Notes under the pieces: model-generated
The model's database searches: none
Told to the model about the DNA's origin: nothing
Seen by the model: only the letters and a program-made list of their open reading frames with translations
NCBI GenBank assembly: GCA_015055605.1
Contig: SVHV01000004.1
Coordinates: 1 to 64,000, forward strand
DNA: 64,000 bases
Direction of reading: 5' to 3'
From: Clostridiales bacterium
GTDB lineage: Bacteria > Bacillota > Clostridia > Christensenellales > UBA1242
Part shown: positions 55,649 to 63,178 of the stretch, one piece after another
Position numbering within the stretch: the stretch's first letter is position 1
Layout of the letters: each line of letters opens with the position of its first letter
Program-made: the position numbers and the translations under genes

Positions 55649-55779
55649 AAGAAAGGAATATTGCTTTGATAGCAATAATTATTGCTACACGACTGTACAC
55701 AGTTTAGTCATCTGCAAGACTTATTTAAAAAACTATGCTTTGCCCCATCACAGATGTATTTAAAATACTTTCCTTTCTT
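55649..55779 (-). ncRNA. Structured non-coding RNA upstream of the RT
   Basis: The predicted transcript begins at about 55779, 7 nt after a strong -10 box. Its first ten bases AAGAAAGGAA (55779-55770) are perfectly complementary to TTCCTTTCTT (55658-55649) at its end, 8 nt before the RT start; this resembles the a1/a2 stem of retron msr-msd RNAs. Inside are: GTATT(T)AAATAC hairpin (55768-55756); CATCTG/CAGATG (55756-55751, 55714-55709); ACTG-TGTA-CAGT (55703-55692); the 18-nt palindrome TAGCAATAATTATTGCTA (55687-55670); and an alternative hairpin TATTGCT-ATCAA-AGCAATA that competes with it. Template role is inference. Confidence 0.65.
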
Positions 55780-55785
55780 GTAGAT

Positions 55786-55814
55786 ACTATATATAAAATG
55801 CGAACTAATGTCAA
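55786..55814 (-). promoter_or_regulatory. Strong promoter of the RT-associated RNA
   Basis: On the minus strand TTGACA (55814-55809), exactly 17 bp, TATAGT (55791-55786). It places the start site at the first base of the inverted-repeat arm. The opposite strand leads into the ferritin-like gene, so the region is divergent. Confidence 0.78.
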
Positions 55815-55895
55815 ATAAATTATTTGTTCCTGATAATTTGTGCTAATAGTGATTGATGTTGTGGTTTTGGGCTAATAATAGGATAGGAGGTTTTT

Positions 55896-57146
55896 ATGAA
55901 AAAGATTAATCCATTTTACGAAGAAAATTTTATTCCAGTCAATGATTCATTTAAAAACTGGACAGAATTATGTTCTAAGCCTTACGATAAAGGTACAGCA
56001 CACCCCTATACAAAGACTAGGGTAATTCTTATGAATGGAACGGAGTTTGAGCAGAACTGGTTTCTTCATCAATTCTCTAGACATTGTAATAATAATGAAC
56101 TTAGGAGGGAGGTTGCAAATATTCGTAGGCACGAACAACAACAGCAAAAAATTATTGCCAGTCTTAAGCCTATTGATGAGACCGATTTGGAGACAACTAT
56201 TGCTTATGAACAATTAGCCATAGACCTAACTGCTATTCTTGCTAGGCACACAGAAGACGAGAATGTTCGTAATGCTCTGCATTTTGCTTTGCTTGAAGAC
56301 TTTGATCATTTGTATAGATTCGCTAATCTGCTGGAGATGGAGCAGGGTATACAAGCTCGAGATTTAACCAAAGATTATACTGAGATTATGCCGGGTAGAC
56401 CAACTATTTCTGAGCATAGACACCCTTTTGATGGGGTAAATCATTTTATATGTAATTGTATGTCTGACCCATTTACTAAACTAGCTACTAATATTATTAC
56501 TGGTGCTGAGCAACAAACTATGAATTATTATATGAATATTGCAAATTTCCATAATAGCGAGTTGGGTAGAAAACTTTATACTGAGATTGCAATGATAGAG
56601 GAACAACATGTTACAGAGTATGGCTCACTACTGGATACTAATGCTACATGGCTAGAGTGTTGGGTAATGCACGAGTATACGGAGTGTTATTTGTACTATT
56701 CTTGTTACGAAGACGAAACAGATAAGTATATAAAAGATATATATTATAAAATGTATCTAGAGGAATGTGGTCACTTACAAAAGGCTTCGGAGATGCTGAA
56801 AAAATACGAGGGTAAAGATTGGCAATCATTATTTCCTTGTGGTGGCGACTTTCCTGAACTGCTTAAGTTTGAGGGGAATATTGATTATATTAGAGATGTT
56901 TTGTCTTCTACGGTCTACTTAACTAAAGATAGAGAGGGATATGTAGATAGTAGGGGTTTGTCCTCTAAAGACAATTTTAAAAAATACAATAAACAAGTAA
57001 ATGGAGGAAAATCTAATGATCCTGCTCACGAAGTAATTGAAAAACATATCAAATCATTTGGAGAAGATTATAGATATGAGGTAGATGTGTACCCTATTGA
57101 GGAATTGTCGGATAGGGCAAAAGATAATACTAGTGTTGGTAGGTAA
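55896..57146 (+). CDS. Ferritin-like diiron-domain protein
   Basis: A 416-residue protein. Metal-ligand helices are visible: a first region with AYEQLAIDLTAILARHTED and FALLEDFDHLYRF (E...ExxH-like), a second with GAEQQTMNYYMNIANF and YTEIAMIEEQHVTEY (EExxH), and a third with HEYTECYLYY and YLEECGHLQKASEML (ExxGH). The ferritin-like superfamily binds two irons; enzymatic oxidases and storage proteins are included, and this length is unusual. The first 90 residues and the last 90 are outside the core. SD AGGAGG lies upstream. Divergent from the RT-associated RNA. No more precise function can be given. Confidence 0.75.
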   Translation: MKKINPFYEENFIPVNDSFKNWTELCSKPYDKGTAHPYTKTRVILMNGTEFEQNWFLHQFSRHCNNNELRREVANIRRHEQQQQKIIASLKPIDETDLETTIAYEQLAIDLTAILARHTEDENVRNALHFALLEDFDHLYRFANLLEMEQGIQARDLTKDYTEIMPGRPTISEHRHPFDGVNHFICNCMSDPFTKLATNIITGAEQQTMNYYMNIANFHNSELGRKLYTEIAMIEEQHVTEYGSLLDTNATWLECWVMHEYTECYLYYSCYEDETDKYIKDIYYKMYLEECGHLQKASEMLKKYEGKDWQSLFPCGGDFPELLKFEGNIDYIRDVLSSTVYLTKDREGYVDSRGLSSKDNFKKYNKQVNGGKSNDPAHEVIEKHIKSFGEDYRYEVDVYPIEELSDRAKDNTSVGR

Positions 57147-57152
57147 ATTTTG

Positions 57153-57179
57153 AGTACAGGTATTTGACCTGTGCTTTTT
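57153..57179 (+). terminator. Intrinsic terminator
   Basis: AGTACAGGT (57153-57161) pairs with ACCTGTGCT (57167-57175) with one G-T pair, then four more T. Confidence 0.85.
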
Positions 57180-57229
57180 CTTTTGGGGTACAAAAGTATA
57201 AGAAAATATTATTCAATTATTTTTTGTTA

Positions 57230-57238
57230 TGCTATAAT
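57230..57238 (+). promoter_or_regulatory. Extended -10 promoter of the CYTH gene
   Basis: TGCTATAAT (57230-57238) carries the TGN extension of an extended -10 element; the -35 region is weak. Start site about 55 nt before the gene. Confidence 0.5.
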
Positions 57239-57298
57239 GTGTATGAAATATGCTAGATATTTTTGCTTTGACTGAACAAAAATAGAGGAGTATTGTGT

Positions 57299-57892
57299 AT
57301 GAGAGAAACAGAAATAACTGTAGAGGTGTTTGAGGGGGTTAGTGCAGTAATAGAAAAACTAAAAGCACAAGGCTTTGAGGTTATGAGTAATGTAGTTATG
57401 ACCGACTATTATTATTCGAGATATCCTATGGATATCCTAGATAAGTTCAAGTATGAGGATATGATAAAAAATTCCTTTGTACTTAGAAAGTTAGATGGGG
57501 AAAATAATGAAGTTCAACTTATCTATAAAGATAAAGAGTTAGATGCTCATGGTGCTGTAATTTCAGAAGAAAAAATTAAGTGTAAAATACCCGACTTTAA
57601 TAAGTCTGTTAGAATCTTTGATTCTGCAGGACTTAATAGATGGATGGAAATTAAACAAGATATGTACTTGATGCAAAAAGACTCTGTGGTATTTATGCTT
57701 CAAGATGTAGATGGTTTGGGTTTGTTTATAGAATATGAAGAAGACCATACCATGTCAGGATTATCTCCTCATGAAAAAATGGAAAAGATGTCTGAAACCC
57801 TTAGAGGATTGGGTTTGTTATTAGGTAATGACTTCTCATGTAAAAAAGTGTATATGAAATATCTAAAGAGAAGAGATTGTAAAAATAATTAA
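57299..57892 (+). CDS. CYTH-like phosphatase/cyclase-fold protein
   Basis: A 197-residue protein starting at ATG 57299 (SD AGAGGAG 8 nt upstream). The CYTH-type tunnel pattern is suggested by ETEITVEVFEG at the N-terminus, DYYYSRYP, FVLRKL, EVQLIYKDKELD, RIFDSAGLNRWMEIKQD, LGLFIEYEED and a C-terminal helix followed by LLGNDFSCKKVYMKYL. These alternating Glu/Lys/Arg strands define the CYTH superfamily (class IV adenylyl cyclase, thiamine triphosphatase). The next gene, 20 bp away, is probably co-transcribed. The exact substrate is unknown. Confidence 0.75.
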   Translation: MRETEITVEVFEGVSAVIEKLKAQGFEVMSNVVMTDYYYSRYPMDILDKFKYEDMIKNSFVLRKLDGENNEVQLIYKDKELDAHGAVISEEKIKCKIPDFNKSVRIFDSAGLNRWMEIKQDMYLMQKDSVVFMLQDVDGLGLFIEYEEDHTMSGLSPHEKMEKMSETLRGLGLLLGNDFSCKKVYMKYLKRRDCKNN

Positions 57893-57911
57893 TATATCAT
57901 AGGTGTATTTG

Positions 57912-58688
57912 ATGGAAACTACTGCAAAAGAAAAACTGGATAAAATTCCTGTGCTTGCAAGTCAGATTGTTAAGGTTGGTAAAGAGAAAACTAAAGAGTA
58001 TAAAATACTTGAGGTGAGTAATGAAAGTCTAAGGCTAGCGATGAAGGCTGTAGATGAGGACCCTGTTTATGGTGTTGATGATGCTTTATTAAAAAGTGTG
58101 CTCCAAAAGAAAGAAGGAACTCTATCTTTTGGTGATAATATAGATAAAGATATAGTTGCTATGAAGATTGGTCTAATAGATGTAACTAATTCTACACACT
58201 TATCTCAACATAAGTCAAAGTTTGCTATCGGTAATCTGGCTGGACATATTGCAAAGAGGGAAGACTTTGATGATGCTATATCTCGTGGAGATGAGAAACT
58301 GGTCAAATGGTTGGCTGTAGAGGTGCTTCATGATATTGGTATTGGTGATGATGAAGATGGTGTTAGGCTTTATTCATTCGCTAGCAAATATTGTTGTTAT
58401 CATAATAGCATAGTGTATGGTAGAGATGATTTTTCAAAGTTTGATGGTATAGTGTCATATTGTTTGCCATTGTATCTAAATTATCTCAAAATATCTCCTA
58501 GAGATTATATGGAAACTAAGAGTAACTCATGGTCACATTTCGGCTTAGTGGCCCTTGTTAAGTCTGGAAGGTATGATGTCTTTAATAAACTTATAGGTGT
58601 GGTGCTAGATGGGTTTGGGATAAAAGAAGATTGTGGTTTTTCTAGAAGAATTGCTTTTGATTTCTTGATGTGGTATCCAAATAGATAA
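57912..58688 (+). CDS. Unrecognised protein co-transcribed with the CYTH gene
   Basis: A 258-residue soluble protein; ATG 57912 with AGGTG 7 nt upstream. The central part LSQHKSKFAIGNLAGHIAKREDFDDAISRGDEKLVKWLAVEVLHDIGIGDDEDGVRLYSFASKYCCYHN is helical and contains H...HD spacing reminiscent of an HD-type metal site, but the fold cannot be assigned. No membrane segment. A terminator follows. Partnership with the CYTH protein is suggested only by spacing. Confidence 0.6.
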   Translation: METTAKEKLDKIPVLASQIVKVGKEKTKEYKILEVSNESLRLAMKAVDEDPVYGVDDALLKSVLQKKEGTLSFGDNIDKDIVAMKIGLIDVTNSTHLSQHKSKFAIGNLAGHIAKREDFDDAISRGDEKLVKWLAVEVLHDIGIGDDEDGVRLYSFASKYCCYHNSIVYGRDDFSKFDGIVSYCLPLYLNYLKISPRDYMETKSNSWSHFGLVALVKSGRYDVFNKLIGVVLDGFGIKEDCGFSRRIAFDFLMWYPNR

Positions 58689-58694
58689 TAAAAA

Positions 58695-58731
58695 GTAAGA
58701 CTGATTTGATTTAATTCAAACAGTCTTTTTT
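58695..58731 (+). terminator. Intrinsic terminator
   Basis: AAGACTG (58695-58701) pairs with CAGTCTT (58719-58725), with a further inner TTTGA/TTCAAA helix, then eight T. Confidence 0.85.
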
Positions 58732-58858
58732 TTGTTCTTAGTTGTATTTTTGTAGATGGTAGTGGGTATTATTTCAGTTGTTTTTTGTGTGTTATTTTTA
58801 CATAAAAAATATCTAATGAAGTAAACTAAATGTATTAATTATTGTATGGGAGCTTTTT

Positions 58859-60031
58859 ATGAAAAGGTTGGTTTTATGTTCTTTGTTTTTTTTATTAATG
58901 TGTTTATCGTTGTTATCAATGGATAGATATAAAGTGTATGCTTATGACAATATTGATAATATAACTGCTAAATGCTATGTAGTTACTGACAATAATGGTA
59001 ATATTTTAATAAATAATAAATGTAATGAAAAGAGACAGGTTGCTAGTATCTGTAAACTAATGACTACTCTTATTACGCTAGAAAAAATCGACAATGGAGA
59101 ACTTGCTTTAGATGATAAAATGCTTGTCTCTTCTTATGCTGCTAATGCTGAGGGTAGTCAGGCATTTTTGGATGCTGGGAGTGAGTATGTTGTTCGAGAT
59201 TTACTCAAGTCTGTGATTATTGCATCTGCTAATGATAGTGCTATTGTTCTGGCTGAGGGAATAGGTGGTAGTGAGAAGGCTTTTGCTAGACTTATGAATG
59301 ACAAGGCTAGAGATGTGGGAATGTTCTCTACTATGTATGCTAATTCTACAGGGCTTCCAGCACCAGAGCAGTATAGTACGGCTTACGATACGGCTATACT
59401 TCTCAATTTGCTCAGTAAATTTGAACTGTATCATGAGTATTGTGGTATATGGATTGATAGTTTAACACACCCATCAGGTAGAGTTACTGAGTTGGTTAAT
59501 ACGAATAGAATGATTAAATATTATGATTACTGTGAGGTGGGTAAAACTGGTTTTACAGACGAGGCCGGATACTGTTTGGCTACTAAAAATACAAAGAATG
59601 ATTTTTCTATTATAACAGTCGTGCTAGGCTCTAATAATTCTGCTAATAGATTTACTGATAGTATGAAATTGTCTAATTATGTTTTTGCTAACTTTACTTC
59701 TGAACGAGTAATTACTGCAGGAGAAGAGGTTGAGAATGATGTTGTTGTTACTAGAGGCAAAGAGGATAGTATTAAACTAATCACTAATGATGATTTTTAC
59801 TTTACCAGAAGAATTACTGATAAAGATGTGTATGAGATTCAGTATTTATTGCCTAAGACTATTGAGGCTAGAATTGAAGAGGGTGAAACTGTGGGCGAGG
59901 TCCTTGTGCTGGTTGATGCTGTTGTTGTGGCAGAAGTTCCTATTATTGCTGCTGAAACTATTGAGAGGGAGAATTATTCAGATATAGTTAGTAAGATTGT
60001 TGAAAAATTTTCTATAGTTGGTAGAGAATAA
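58859..60031 (+). CDS. D-alanyl-D-alanine carboxypeptidase (penicillin-binding protein 5/DacF type)
   Basis: A 390-residue exported enzyme that removes the terminal D-alanine of peptidoglycan stem peptides. A signal peptide (1-29) is followed by the serine protease-like S11 domain with SxxK S63-I-C-K66, SxN S123-A-N125 and KTG 229-231. A beta-rich C-terminal domain (about 275-375) precedes a short helix; its length is normal for the DacF/PBP5 group. The active-site sequence SICK is slightly atypical but keeps serine and lysine. SD GGGAG precedes the ATG. Confidence 0.95.
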   Translation: MKRLVLCSLFFLLMCLSLLSMDRYKVYAYDNIDNITAKCYVVTDNNGNILINNKCNEKRQVASICKLMTTLITLEKIDNGELALDDKMLVSSYAANAEGSQAFLDAGSEYVVRDLLKSVIIASANDSAIVLAEGIGGSEKAFARLMNDKARDVGMFSTMYANSTGLPAPEQYSTAYDTAILLNLLSKFELYHEYCGIWIDSLTHPSGRVTELVNTNRMIKYYDYCEVGKTGFTDEAGYCLATKNTKNDFSIITVVLGSNNSANRFTDSMKLSNYVFANFTSERVITAGEEVENDVVVTRGKEDSIKLITNDDFYFTRRITDKDVYEIQYLLPKTIEARIEEGETVGEVLVLVDAVVVAEVPIIAAETIERENYSDIVSKIVEKFSIVGRE

Positions 60032-60045
60032 TTTATTTGATTTAT

Positions 60046-60074
60046 TTGATTTAATTAAAAGTTTGTCTTATACT
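60046..60074 (+). promoter_or_regulatory. Promoter placed for a leaderless mRNA
   Basis: TTGATT (60046-60051), 17 bp, TATACT (60069-60074). The ATG at 60081 is just at the expected transcription start, and no SD is present. Confidence 0.55.
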
Positions 60075-60080
60075 TTTAGT

Positions 60081-61223
60081 ATGATAGAGATAATTGAAGT
60101 AAAAACTAAAAAAGATAAAAGGGACTTTGTTGATTTCCCTACAAGGCTATATAAAGATAATGATTTTTATGTTCACCCACTTAGGGGTGACGAGATGGGT
60201 ATATTTAGTCCGAAGAAAAATGTTTCATTTGATGAATGTGACATTGTCTTTTATCTTGCGAAAAAAGATGGTGTGGTTGTTGGTAGAATATGTGGCATTC
60301 TTCAGAAAGTATATAATGAGAGAACATCTACTAAGAGAGTGAGATTTGGTAGGTTTGATTTTGTAGACGATGTTGAAGTCGCTAGAGCGTTGCTTACTGC
60401 AGTCGAAGAGTGGGCTAAGAGTAAGGGCATGGACACTATTCATGGACCACTTGGGTTTAATGACTTAGAGAGAGAAGGCTTGCTTATTCAAGGATATGAT
60501 AGACTCGCAACATTCGAGGAAAATTATAATTTCCCATACTACAAAGAGCATATTGAGGCTTGTGGATACGAAAAGGAAATTGATTATATTGCTGCGAGGA
60601 TAGAACTCCCTGAGCAGACTAGCGATAGAGTAAAGAAATTGTCTGAATTAGTAATGAAGAGATATAAGCTCAAGATTGCTACTGCAAAAAATAAGAGTGA
60701 GTATCTAAAGAAATACAAAGACGGTATATTTGAAGTATTAGATGAGGCTTATAGCGACTTATACGGTGTTATTCCTTATAACGAAAAACAAAAGAAGTCA
60801 ATCATAGACCAGTTTAAGTTAGTTATTAATATTAAATACATTATAAGTTTACTAGACGAGAATGATAGGGTTGTGGCTTTTGGTTTTGCCTTGCCAGAAC
60901 TTGCTAAAGCAGTGAAAAAGTCTAAGGGTAGACTATTCCCATTTGGAGTATTTAGAATTCTTAAAGTTAGAAATAGAGGTCCTGTTGCAGACTTTGGTCT
61001 AATTGGTGTTAGAAAAGAGTATAAAAACAAAGGTGTCCCTGCAGTTATGCTTAATTATATTATTGAGGGAGCAAAAGAGGTTGGTGTTACTACGATAGAG
61101 ACCAATCATACTCTTGAGGATAATCATAGTATGCTACAGTTATACAAAAACTTTGATAATATCGAACAGCATAAGAGATTTAGATGCTTTGTAAAGTTTT
61201 TAGATAAAGAAAAGAAAAATTAG
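60081..61223 (+). CDS. GNAT-fold acetyltransferase-like protein
   Basis: A 380-residue protein. The N-terminal region (KKDKRDFVDFPTRLYKDNDFYVHPL) and the central FGRFDFVDDVEVARALLTAVEEWAKSKGMDTIHGPLGFNDLEREGLLIQGYD resemble the YghO-like GNAT family; the acetyl-CoA part is the C-terminal RVVAFGFALPELAKAVKK and DFGLIGVRKEYKNKGVPAVMLNYIIEGAKEVGV. ATG 60081 has no SD; an upstream TTG at 60018 would overlap the preceding gene and also lacks an SD. Specific substrate unknown. Confidence 0.85.
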   Translation: MIEIIEVKTKKDKRDFVDFPTRLYKDNDFYVHPLRGDEMGIFSPKKNVSFDECDIVFYLAKKDGVVVGRICGILQKVYNERTSTKRVRFGRFDFVDDVEVARALLTAVEEWAKSKGMDTIHGPLGFNDLEREGLLIQGYDRLATFEENYNFPYYKEHIEACGYEKEIDYIAARIELPEQTSDRVKKLSELVMKRYKLKIATAKNKSEYLKKYKDGIFEVLDEAYSDLYGVIPYNEKQKKSIIDQFKLVINIKYIISLLDENDRVVAFGFALPELAKAVKKSKGRLFPFGVFRILKVRNRGPVADFGLIGVRKEYKNKGVPAVMLNYIIEGAKEVGVTTIETNHTLEDNHSMLQLYKNFDNIEQHKRFRCFVKFLDKEKKN

Positions 61224-61249
61224 GTCATAGAGACCTAATTTTTTTTTTG
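61216..61249. terminator. Bidirectional intrinsic terminator
   Basis: AATTAGGTC (61218-61226) pairs with GACCTAATT (61232-61240), then ten T in all; the left arm includes the stop codon. Confidence 0.93.
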
Positions 61250-61256
61250 TTGGTTA

Positions 61257-61976
61257 TTATACGATTAAAAAGATAAAGATATCTGTCAAGAATCCTATAA
61301 GTGCGTGTGCATAGAGTGAATAATAGATACTGTCGGTTTTGTATGCAACATATCCAAATATAAGCCCTGCAGGGATAGCAGATAGGGTTTCTATCATAGG
61401 TTTACCAAACCCACCTATAGAGGTGTGAATGAGTGCAGAGATTAGTGTAGTTAGTAGTATTGCTCCTACCACGCCTATTTTCTCTTTTGAAAATTGTAAT
61501 GCTATACCTCTAAAGAGAAATTCCCAACCGATATAGTATAATAAGTAACTAATAAAGTATGTTAGTATTTGCCACCACTTGTTATATGTGGCGAAGTCTA
61601 TAAGGGGGTATGTACTAGTCATTCCATTATCAATAGTTGTAGATAGTGCAACGAGTGGAATTATAATAGTTGCGACACCTGCAAATATTAGTCCCCACTT
61701 CCAGTTGCCTATACCTAAGCCTATTTGTTTGATGGGTTTCTTTATGACAAACTTAATATACAGCATTCCTACTAAGAAAAATAGTACAAATGCCATGGTG
61801 TTGTGATAGATAATTTTGTAGTAGTCTAAGTTTGTTATATTGAATGTGTTTTCAAAGAAACTAAACGAACCAAAGTAACAGTATATAAATAAGATAAGTG
61901 TGAGAAATATTAGGCTTAGATTAAATTCTCGATGGCTATTTTCGTTTATGTTTGTAAATTCTTCTTTTATATTCAT
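61257..61976 (-). CDS. CPBP-type intramembrane protease-like protein
   Basis: A 239-residue membrane protein with about seven transmembrane segments. The first motif of the CAAX/CPBP protease family is EFLFRG (residues about 154-159), but the first of its two usual glutamates is replaced by Trp (WEFLFRG). The second motif LISALIHTS supplies the histidine and HALIGF the third. Members cleave peptides in the membrane or act in bacteriocin self-immunity. The missing glutamate raises doubt about activity. It follows the epimerase gene by one base on the same strand. Confidence 0.83.
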   Translation of the reverse strand: MNIKEEFTNINENSHREFNLSLIFLTLILFIYCYFGSFSFFENTFNITNLDYYKIIYHNTMAFVLFFLVGMLYIKFVIKKPIKQIGLGIGNWKWGLIFAGVATIIIPLVALSTTIDNGMTSTYPLIDFATYNKWWQILTYFISYLLYYIGWEFLFRGIALQFSKEKIGVVGAILLTTLISALIHTSIGGFGKPMIETLSAIPAGLIFGYVAYKTDSIYYSLYAHALIGFLTDIFIFLIV

Positions 61977-61977
61977 A

Positions 61978-62997
61978 TTAATCCTTTTTTAGCGTTGAAT
62001 TGTACCATTCTGTAGTTCTCTTGATTGCTTCGTCTTCTTCTACTTCTTTTTTGTATCCAGTAGAGAGTAGTTTGTCTATAGAAAAGTGATAGTCTGTGCA
62101 ATTTTGCCATATAGAGAATCTAGTTATTAGTGGTGCTTTTTTGATTCTAAATAATTTATATACACCCTCGACTAGAGTCGCTACTGTTTTTGCAAGGAAT
62201 GATGGGAAGTTTAGAAATTTTGCTCGTACACCGAATGTGTGTGCTACCTTTGTTAAATACTCCTTGAGTGTTTCATTGTTGCCGTCAGTAATATTGTAGT
62301 CGGTATTGTGGGCTGATTTATTCTCGGTTGTGTGAATGACTGCTTCTGCGAGGTTTCCAGCATATACAAAGCAACTTAAATATTTACCACCAGCACATAT
62401 ACTCATTTTTTCCTGCTTTACTCTTGAGTATATCTCATGACTAGATGTGTAATCGTACTCGCCATATACATTACCAGGCCTTGCTATTACATAGTCAAAA
62501 TGGTGCTCTTTTGCATATTCTTCTACCAGTTTTTCTGTCTCTAGTTTAGATAGAGAATATGGGTTGTTAAAAGGTATTTTTTTATCACTTTCTTTTAAGT
62601 CCCTGTATCCATAATATCCATAGACAGCTGTTGAAGATAAATATGTAAAGCACTTTAGTTGTTTTTGTTGAGAAGCATACTCAAGAAGCTTTTTTGTTCC
62701 GTTATAATTTATCTCCATAAATTCAGACATCTTACCATACACAGATACTTTGCTTGCAGTGTGAATGATGTAGTCAAATTGCTTGTCTGCTATTTTTTCA
62801 TAGTCAAAAGATTGAATATCTCCCCTGAAGATTTCAATCTTATTTGCTTTGATATTATCATTAAATTTAGGGTTGTTAGAATGGTCTCTTCGGCAGATTA
62901 CAGATACCTTATAACCTCTATCTACAAACTTGTTTGCAATATGTGAGCCGATAAAACCGTTACCACCAGTTATTAATACATTTCTTTCTTTTTTCAT
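61978..62997 (-). CDS. NAD-dependent epimerase/dehydratase (extended SDR)
   Basis: A 339-residue enzyme; ATG 62997 chosen over an upstream TTG. The N-terminal NAD-binding GGNGFIGSHIANKF (TGxxGxxG), the active-site YSLSKLE (YxxxK, near 149) with preceding serine STAVYGYYG, and RPGNVYG are all visible. The rest fits the extended SDR family, related to UDP-sugar epimerases and 3-beta-HSD-like proteins. A -10 box (TATACT) ends 6 nt before the ATG and there is no SD, so this gene could be leaderless. First gene of a unit with the CPBP gene. Confidence 0.92.
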   Translation of the reverse strand: MKKERNVLITGGNGFIGSHIANKFVDRGYKVSVICRRDHSNNPKFNDNIKANKIEIFRGDIQSFDYEKIADKQFDYIIHTASKVSVYGKMSEFMEINYNGTKKLLEYASQQKQLKCFTYLSSTAVYGYYGYRDLKESDKKIPFNNPYSLSKLETEKLVEEYAKEHHFDYVIARPGNVYGEYDYTSSHEIYSRVKQEKMSICAGGKYLSCFVYAGNLAEAVIHTTENKSAHNTDYNITDGNNETLKEYLTKVAHTFGVRAKFLNFPSFLAKTVATLVEGVYKLFRIKKAPLITRFSIWQNCTDYHFSIDKLLSTGYKKEVEEDEAIKRTTEWYNSTLKKD

Positions 62998-63003
62998 GGT
63001 TTT

Positions 63004-63032
63004 AGTATAGACCAAAATGTCGTTTTAGTAAA
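63004..63032 (-). promoter_or_regulatory. Promoter placed for a leaderless epimerase mRNA
   Basis: On the minus strand TTTACT (63032-63027), 17 bp, TATACT (63009-63004), six bases before the ATG. Confidence 0.45.
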
Positions 63033-63088
63033 GTGAAAAGGGTGTGGTTTTGTGTTGACGGTGTTATGAATATTTTTTGTTTTTTTGT

Positions 63089-63142
63089 AAAATTTTGCAT
63101 TCAAATATATTGCAAAATTTTTAGGCTATATGTTAATATAAT
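63089..63142 (+). promoter_or_regulatory. mscS upstream region: inverted repeat and -10 box
   Basis: AAAATTTTGCA (63089-63099) and TGCAAAATTTT (63111-63121) form a perfect 11-bp inverted repeat with an 11-nt centre. TATAAT (63137-63142) lies 15 bp further on, so the repeat would cover the -35 region. It may be an operator. Confidence 0.5.
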
Positions 63143-63178
63143 TAGTGGAATACATTTTGTTTAAAAGGAGATTAAAAA

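Noticed and set aside
55641..55700. N-terminal extension of the RT from an upstream GTG
   Set aside because: It would translate the palindromes of the upstream RNA, has no SD, and adds an unlikely hydrophobic 20-residue lead; the ATG at 55640 after the terminal repeat is preferred.
54426..55779. A diversity-generating retroelement or a group II intron
   Set aside because: No template/variable repeat pair was seen near the RT, and the protein lacks maturase and endonuclease domains; intron domain V was not found.
55649..55779. A canonical retron
   Set aside because: The end-complementary RNA fits, but the RT lacks NAxxH and VTG motifs as far as I can read and no msDNA-type effector gene is adjacent. 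Kept as a finding, not as a named retron.
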